This document shows, in pieces, positions 7,011 to 9,954 of a stretch of DNA of 9,954 bases; position 1 is the first letter of the stretch; the number at the start of each line of letters is the position of its first letter. The stretch comes from Clostridia bacterium. Lineage in GTDB: Bacteria > Bacillota > Clostridia > TANB77 > CAG-508. A model generated the notes under the pieces. The model was given only the letters and a program-made list of their open reading frames with translations, was not told the DNA's origin and made no database searches. Made by a program: the position numbers and the translations under genes. The stretch spans positions 1 to 9,954 of the forward strand of contig CAADYC010000100.1 of assembly GCA_900753165.1 (NCBI GenBank). The letters run 5' to 3'.

Positions 7011-7718
7011 TTATTTTGCTCCAAATTTTCTATTTCTGTTTTGATAAATTTTTATTGCATTATCTAAATCTTCTTCATTGAAATCTGGCCAATTTTTGTC
7101 TACAAATACAAATTCTGTATATACTAATTGCCATGGTAAAAAGTTGCTTAATCTTATTTCTCCACTTGTTCTTATTAATAAATCTGGATCTGGTTGATTT
7201 GCTGTATATAAATTATCAGATATTGTTTGTTCTGTTATATCTTCTATATTCATTTCATTGTTTTTTACTTTTTCTGCAATATTTTTTACTGCATGTATTA
7301 TTTCATCTCTTCCACCATAATTTAATGCAATATTAAATGTTATTCCAGTATTATTTTTTGTTCTTTCCATGCATTTTTCTATACTTTTTTGCATTTTTTC
7401 TGATAGGCCTTTTTTACTTCCAATTATTTTTACTTTTATGTTTTCTGAATCAGCTCTTTTGCTGTAATCATCTAAATAGCTTTGGAATAGTTTCATTAAA
7501 GCTGTTACTTCTTCTGTTGTTCTTTTCCAGTTTTCTGTTGAAAATGCATATACAGTTATATGTTTTATTCCAATTTTATTTGCATATCTTACTATTTTTT
7601 CAAGTGTTTTTGCTCCTTCTTTGTGTCCTAAACTTACTGGCAAATTTTTATTTCTAGCCCATCTTCTATTTCCATCCATTATAATTGCAATATGTTTTGG
7701 CAAATTTTCTTGTTCCAT
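7011..7718 (-). CDS. uppS: Undecaprenyl diphosphate synthase (cis-prenyltransferase)
   Basis: UppS condenses farnesyl diphosphate with eight isopentenyl diphosphates to give C55 undecaprenyl diphosphate, the lipid carrier for peptidoglycan and other wall polymers. The 235-residue length is normal. Conserved blocks are all present: IAIIMDGNRRWA with catalytic Asp15, GHKEGAKTLEKIV, YAFSTENWKR, FNIALNYGGRDEI and, near residues 176-200, PDPDLLIRTSGE plus IRLSNFLPWQ, holding the Arg183/Arg189/Ser191 set that binds isopentenyl diphosphate. The start is the ATG at 7718 (MEQENLPKHIAIIMDG) because AGGGGG lies six bases before it. An in-frame TTG at 7742 would add eight residues and lacks such a site. 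The gene for the farnesyl diphosphate maker lies directly upstream, an adjacent-step arrangement. Soluble enzyme acting at the membrane face. Confidence 0.97.
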   Translation of the reverse strand: MEQENLPKHIAIIMDGNRRWARNKNLPVSLGHKEGAKTLEKIVRYANKIGIKHITVYAFSTENWKRTTEEVTALMKLFQSYLDDYSKRADSENIKVKIIGSKKGLSEKMQKSIEKCMERTKNNTGITFNIALNYGGRDEIIHAVKNIAEKVKNNEMNIEDITEQTISDNLYTANQPDPDLLIRTSGEIRLSNFLPWQLVYTEFVFVDKNWPDFNEEDLDNAIKIYQNRNRKFGAK

Positions 7719-7724
7719 TTTGTT

Positions 7725-7730
7725 CCCCCT
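7725..7730 (-). promoter_or_regulatory. uppS ribosome binding site
   Basis: AGGGGG, six bases before the ATG at 7718. It decides the uppS start in favour of this ATG over the in-frame TTG at 7742. Confidence 0.75.
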
Positions 7731-7760
7731 AAACTGTGCCAATAATTTTTCATTGTCACA

Positions 7761-7787
7761 ATTTTAAAATTATTCTTTGTCTGTCAA
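7761..7787 (-). promoter_or_regulatory. Possible weak promoter before uppS
   Basis: On the minus strand a perfect TTGACA (7787-7782) is followed after 15 bases by TAAAAT (7766-7761). The spacing is shorter than the usual 16-18, so it is only a candidate. The TTGACA overlaps the 3' arm of the hairpin at 7783-7807, which would make the two mutually interesting if either is real. Confidence 0.25.
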
Positions 7788-7807
7788 AAATGATTGCCTT
7801 TTTTGAC
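7783..7807. repeat. Inverted repeat in the ispA-uppS gap
   Basis: GTCAAAAA (7783-7790) pairs with TTTTTGAC (7800-7807) around a 9-base loop. It lies just after the ispA-like stop codon. On the minus strand there is no U-run beyond the stem, so it is at best a weak terminator or an mRNA end-protecting hairpin. Confidence 0.4.
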
Positions 7808-7820
7808 CTGTTAACAAATT

Positions 7821-8720
7821 TTATTTATTTCTATCTCTTATGTATAATGCAAGTTGTTTTAAAAATTCTGCTTTTTCTCCATACTCTTCTAATTGTTTAA
7901 TTGCATCTTCTGTTATTTTATCTAATTCTTTTTTTGCACCTTCTAATCCATAATATGATACATATGTGCATTTTCCCATTTCTTTATCATTTCCTACTGG
8001 TTTTCCAGTTATTTCTGGGTTACCTTCTTCAGATAAAATATCATCTTTTATTTGAAATGCTAATCCTATTTTTTCTGCATATATTGTTAGTTTTTCTAAG
8101 TCTTTTTCAGATGCATTTGCTAAAATTGCTCCTATTCTTACACATAGCTTTAGCAATGCTCCTGTTTTATTTACATGTATATATTCTAGCATTTCTTTTG
8201 ATATTTCTTTTCCTTCTAATTCAGTATCTAAATATTCCCCTGCAATCATTCTATCAACAGCTTTTGCAAATTCATTAAATGCCTTTGCTCTGCTATGAAA
8301 ATTTTCTTTATATTGATTTTCTATTGAATACAACATTTCATTGCTTATAACAATATAAGCTTGATTAAGTAGTCCATCTCCTGCAAGTAATGCTGTTGGA
8401 TGGTTGAATTGCTTATGATTTGTTGGTTTTCCATGTCTAAAGTCATCATTGTCTACTTCTGGTAAATCATCATGAATCAATGAAAAGTTGTGTACCATTT
8501 CTATCGCCATTGCAAATGGCATTGCTTCTTCATAGTCTTTTTTGAATAGTTCATATGTCGCAAGTACTAATATTGGTCTTAATCTTTTTCCTCCTGCCAT
8601 CAAGCTGTATTCCATTGAATTGTTTAATATTTTTTCTGGACATTCTTCTTTTCTTAAATATTTTTCTAGCTCTTTATTTACTATATCTTGATACCTTTTT
8701 AGATTTTGTTTAAACTCCAT
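7821..8720 (-). CDS. ispA: Polyprenyl synthetase, farnesyl diphosphate synthase type
   Basis: Trans-prenyltransferase that probably builds farnesyl diphosphate (C15) from dimethylallyl and isopentenyl diphosphates, the primer for UppS next door. It has 299 residues, usual for the bacterial FPP/GGPP group. Visible motifs: GGKRLRP (substrate Lys/Arg); the first Asp-rich motif DDLPEVDND (D84, D85, D90) with the two-residue insert typical of bacterial enzymes; RHGKPTNH; and the second region QIKDDILSEEG with GKPVGND after it. Phe five residues before the first motif and the two-residue insert argue for a C15 product, though C20 is possible. In the second motif the third Asp of DDxxD is Ser230 (TCT), followed by two Glu, which is unusual. 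ATG at 8720 follows AGGAAGGA by about ten bases. An ispA-like gene between frr and uppS is not the common order. Confidence 0.9.
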   Translation of the reverse strand: MEFKQNLKRYQDIVNKELEKYLRKEECPEKILNNSMEYSLMAGGKRLRPILVLATYELFKKDYEEAMPFAMAIEMVHNFSLIHDDLPEVDNDDFRHGKPTNHKQFNHPTALLAGDGLLNQAYIVISNEMLYSIENQYKENFHSRAKAFNEFAKAVDRMIAGEYLDTELEGKEISKEMLEYIHVNKTGALLKLCVRIGAILANASEKDLEKLTIYAEKIGLAFQIKDDILSEEGNPEITGKPVGNDKEMGKCTYVSYYGLEGAKKELDKITEDAIKQLEEYGEKAEFLKQLALYIRDRNK

Positions 8721-8748
8721 TTTAATATAGTCCTTCCTAAGGTACTTT

Positions 8749-8774
8749 GAGGTTGGAAAAGAATTTTCAACCTC
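8749..8774. repeat. Hairpin in the frr-ispA gap
   Basis: GAGGTTGGAAAA (8749-8760) pairs with TTTTCAACCTC (8764-8774), an 11-bp stem with one bulged G and a 3-base loop. On the minus strand it is followed by AAAGTACC rather than a U-run, so it does not look like an intrinsic terminator for frr. It lies about 30 bases before the ispA-like start and could be an mRNA stability or processing element. The rest of the 95-base gap is AT-rich, with no convincing promoter. Confidence 0.55.
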
Positions 8775-8815
8775 ATCCTTTTGTTACTTATATTATTACT
8801 ATTTTATTATCCACA

Positions 8816-9364
8816 TTATATAGACATTACTTCTTTTTCTTTATTTTCAAGTATTTTGTCTATTTCTTCTACACTTTTATCTGTTAATTTTTGTATATCA
8901 TTTTCAGCTTGTTTTAATTCATCTTCTGTCATATTTCCTTCTTTTTGTTCTGCTTTTGCTGTTTCTATTCCATCTCTTCTTACTGCTCTTACTGCTACTT
9001 TTGCTTCTTCTGCCATTTTTTTGATGTCTTTTACTAATTCTTTTCTTCTTTCTTCTGTTAATTCTGGAAATGCAAGTCTTATTACTTTTCCATCATTGTT
9101 TGGATTTATTCCAATGTCTGATGCTAATATTGCTTTTTCTATTTCTTTTAATATGCTCATATCCCATGGTTGAATAACTATTAATCTTGCTTCTGGAACT
9201 GATACTCCTGCTACTTGGTTTATTGGTGTTGGTGTTCCATAATAATCAATTTTTACTTTGTTTAATATTGCAGGATTTGCTCTTCCTGCTCTAACTTCTG
9301 ATAATTTTTCACTGTATACATTTATACATTTTTCCATTTTTTCTTTAATATTTGTGTAATCCAT
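8816..9364 (-). CDS. frr: Ribosome recycling factor
   Basis: RRF, with EF-G, splits the post-termination ribosome so that subunits can be reused. It has 182 residues against a usual ~185. The head-to-tail pattern is typical: SEVRAGRANPAILNKVKIDYYG at the first helix and hinge (the RAGRA-NP block), TPTPINQVAGVSVPEARLIVIQPWD in the beta domain, SDIGINPNNDGKVIRLAFPELTEERR, then KDIKKMAEEAKVAVRAVRRD and a long charged C-terminal helix. The ATG at 9364 is preceded by GGGAAGAAAGATT, an acceptable ribosome site. It is normally found directly after pyrH; here a small membrane-protein gene separates them, with 15 bases between that stop and this start. Cytosolic; no oddities in the protein. Confidence 0.98.
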   Translation of the reverse strand: MDYTNIKEKMEKCINVYSEKLSEVRAGRANPAILNKVKIDYYGTPTPINQVAGVSVPEARLIVIQPWDMSILKEIEKAILASDIGINPNNDGKVIRLAFPELTEERRKELVKDIKKMAEEAKVAVRAVRRDGIETAKAEQKEGNMTEDELKQAENDIQKLTDKSVEEIDKILENKEKEVMSI

Positions 9365-9379
9365 AATCTTTCTTCCCTT

Positions 9380-9607
9380 CTATCTAATTTTTGTTATGTC
9401 TGCTGAAAATGCTACAATTATAGTTAGCATTATATATAGCCATACTATTCCATCTTCAAATATAATTTCATTCATTGTTTTTTTATCTATTAAAAATTCT
9501 TTAGTTGATAGTTCATTTTTCTCGATGTTTTCGTTTTGTGAATAATTGTAGTATTTTGAGTATATCCATACAATTATAAATATATTTATAAATATTAGTA
9601 TTAGCAT
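9380..9607 (-). CDS. Small two-helix membrane protein, unknown function
   Basis: 75 residues, ATG at 9607 with AAGGAG five bases before it. A very hydrophobic N-terminal helix (about 1-16, Ile/Leu/Phe-rich) is followed by a polar, charged stretch (about 17-53, YSKYYNYSQNENIEKNE and KEFLIDKKTMNEI) and a second helix (about 54-69, WLYIMLTIIVAF) with a short Lys/Arg-ended tail. I do not recognise the family and see no catalytic or metal motif. It starts nine bases after the pyrH stop and ends 15 bases before frr, so it is almost certainly co-transcribed and translated with them. The good ribosome site and tight packing argue that it is a real gene. The middle part could be a cytoplasmic or an external loop. 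Confidence 0.75.
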   Translation of the reverse strand: MLILIFINIFIIVWIYSKYYNYSQNENIEKNELSTKEFLIDKKTMNEIIFEDGIVWLYIMLTIIVAFSADITKIR

Positions 9608-9616
9608 GTTTTCTCC

Positions 9617-9954
9617 TTATTTTACTATTGTTCCGATATGTTCACCTTTAACTGCTCTTACTATATTCTCTGGGTCTGCTATTCCAAATACTAATAATGG
9701 AATATTGTTATCTCTACATAATGCTGTTGCTGTTGAATCCATAACTTTTAAGTCTTTTTCTAATACTTCTAGATATGATATTTTGTCAAATTTTTCTGCT
9801 GTTGGGTCTAATTTAGGGTCTGCTGAATATACTGCATCTATTGCTTTTCCTAGTAAAATGATATCTGCATTTATTTCTGTTGCTCTTAGCACTGCTGCTG
9901 TATCTGTTGTGAAGTATGGGTGCCCTGTACCACATGAGAATATTACTACTCTTC
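9617..9954 (-). CDS. pyrH: UMP kinase, C-terminal part (5' end outside window)
   Basis: PyrH phosphorylates UMP to UDP in pyrimidine nucleotide synthesis; the bacterial enzyme is a hexamer of the amino-acid-kinase fold, controlled by GTP and UTP. About 112 C-terminal residues are visible, starting RVVIFSCGTGHPYFTTDTAA, then LRATEINADIILLGK, the nucleotide-binding VYSADPKLDPTAEKFDKISY, LKVMDSTATALCRDN, and PLLVFGIADPENIVRAVKGE to the end IGTIVK. The family total is about 235-240 residues. The usual GTGNPYF block reads GTGHPYF here, a conservative change seen directly. First gene of the visible cluster in transcription order; the promoter is not in the window. Confidence 0.97.
   Translation of the reverse strand, partial: RVVIFSCGTGHPYFTTDTAAVLRATEINADIILLGKAIDAVYSADPKLDPTAEKFDKISYLEVLEKDLKVMDSTATALCRDNNIPLLVFGIADPENIVRAVKGEHIGTIVK

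Noticed and set aside
6989..7016. AT-only inverted repeat after uppS as a terminator
   Set aside because: The stem has only A-T pairs plus a bulge and overlaps the uppS stop region. It would be too weak for a convincing intrinsic terminator and is expected by chance in such AT-rich DNA.
8805..8830. TATAAT-like sequence at the end of frr as a promoter for ispA
   Set aside because: No acceptable -35 element lies at the right distance, and such hexamers are common at this base composition.
1..9954. A new defence, toxin, secretion or CRISPR-like system
   Set aside because: All well-supported genes are housekeeping functions in a known cluster context. No regular repeat-spacer arrays, nuclease or ATPase modules, or transposase were seen.

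Overview
All recognisable genes lie on the minus strand, and the DNA is strongly AT-rich. PolC (the Gram-positive-type replicative polymerase), A/T-ending codons, strong AGGAG-type ribosome sites and the gene order pyrH-frr-uppS-cdsA-rseP-polC point to a low-GC Firmicute. An uncharacterised, probably host-associated clostridial lineage is my best guess; the sequence alone cannot fix the taxon. TGG is used for Trp and I saw no in-frame TGA, so the standard bacterial code applies.

Read in transcription order (right to left), the window starts inside pyrH (UMP kinase, 3' part only). It then has a small unrecognised two-helix membrane protein, frr (ribosome recycling factor), a farnesyl-diphosphate-synthase-type prenyltransferase (ispA-like), uppS (undecaprenyl diphosphate synthase), cdsA (CDP-diacylglycerol synthase) and rseP/rasP (site-2 protease, interrupted by a one-base frameshift). 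Next come a membrane-anchored DUF5050-like beta-propeller protein, a 423-bp gap and polC, whose 3' part runs off the left edge. The first eight genes are tightly packed and look like one operon or a few overlapping units. The gap before polC holds a strong hairpin terminator, a good promoter, a tandem 18-bp repeat in the polC leader and decayed coding scraps, so polC probably forms its own transcription unit.

Functionally this is core envelope and information-processing DNA. IspA makes farnesyl diphosphate, UppS extends it to the C55 lipid carrier for cell wall synthesis, CdsA makes the phospholipid precursor CDP-diacylglycerol, and RseP cleaves membrane proteins. PyrH, Frr and PolC serve nucleotide supply, translation and replication. 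Compared with the usual Firmicute order, dxr (normally between cdsA and rseP) and ispG (normally between rseP and polC) are absent. An ispA-like gene and a DUF5050-like gene have been inserted.

I found no CRISPR array, phage, toxin-antitoxin system, insertion sequence with transposase, tRNA or rRNA, and no sign of a new defence or secretion system. The points worth a second look are the rseP frameshift, the duplicated OB domain in PolC, the two-PDZ architecture of RseP, an altered second Asp-rich motif in the prenyltransferase, the unknown membrane protein between pyrH and frr, and small palindromic or tandem repeats in the intergenic gaps.
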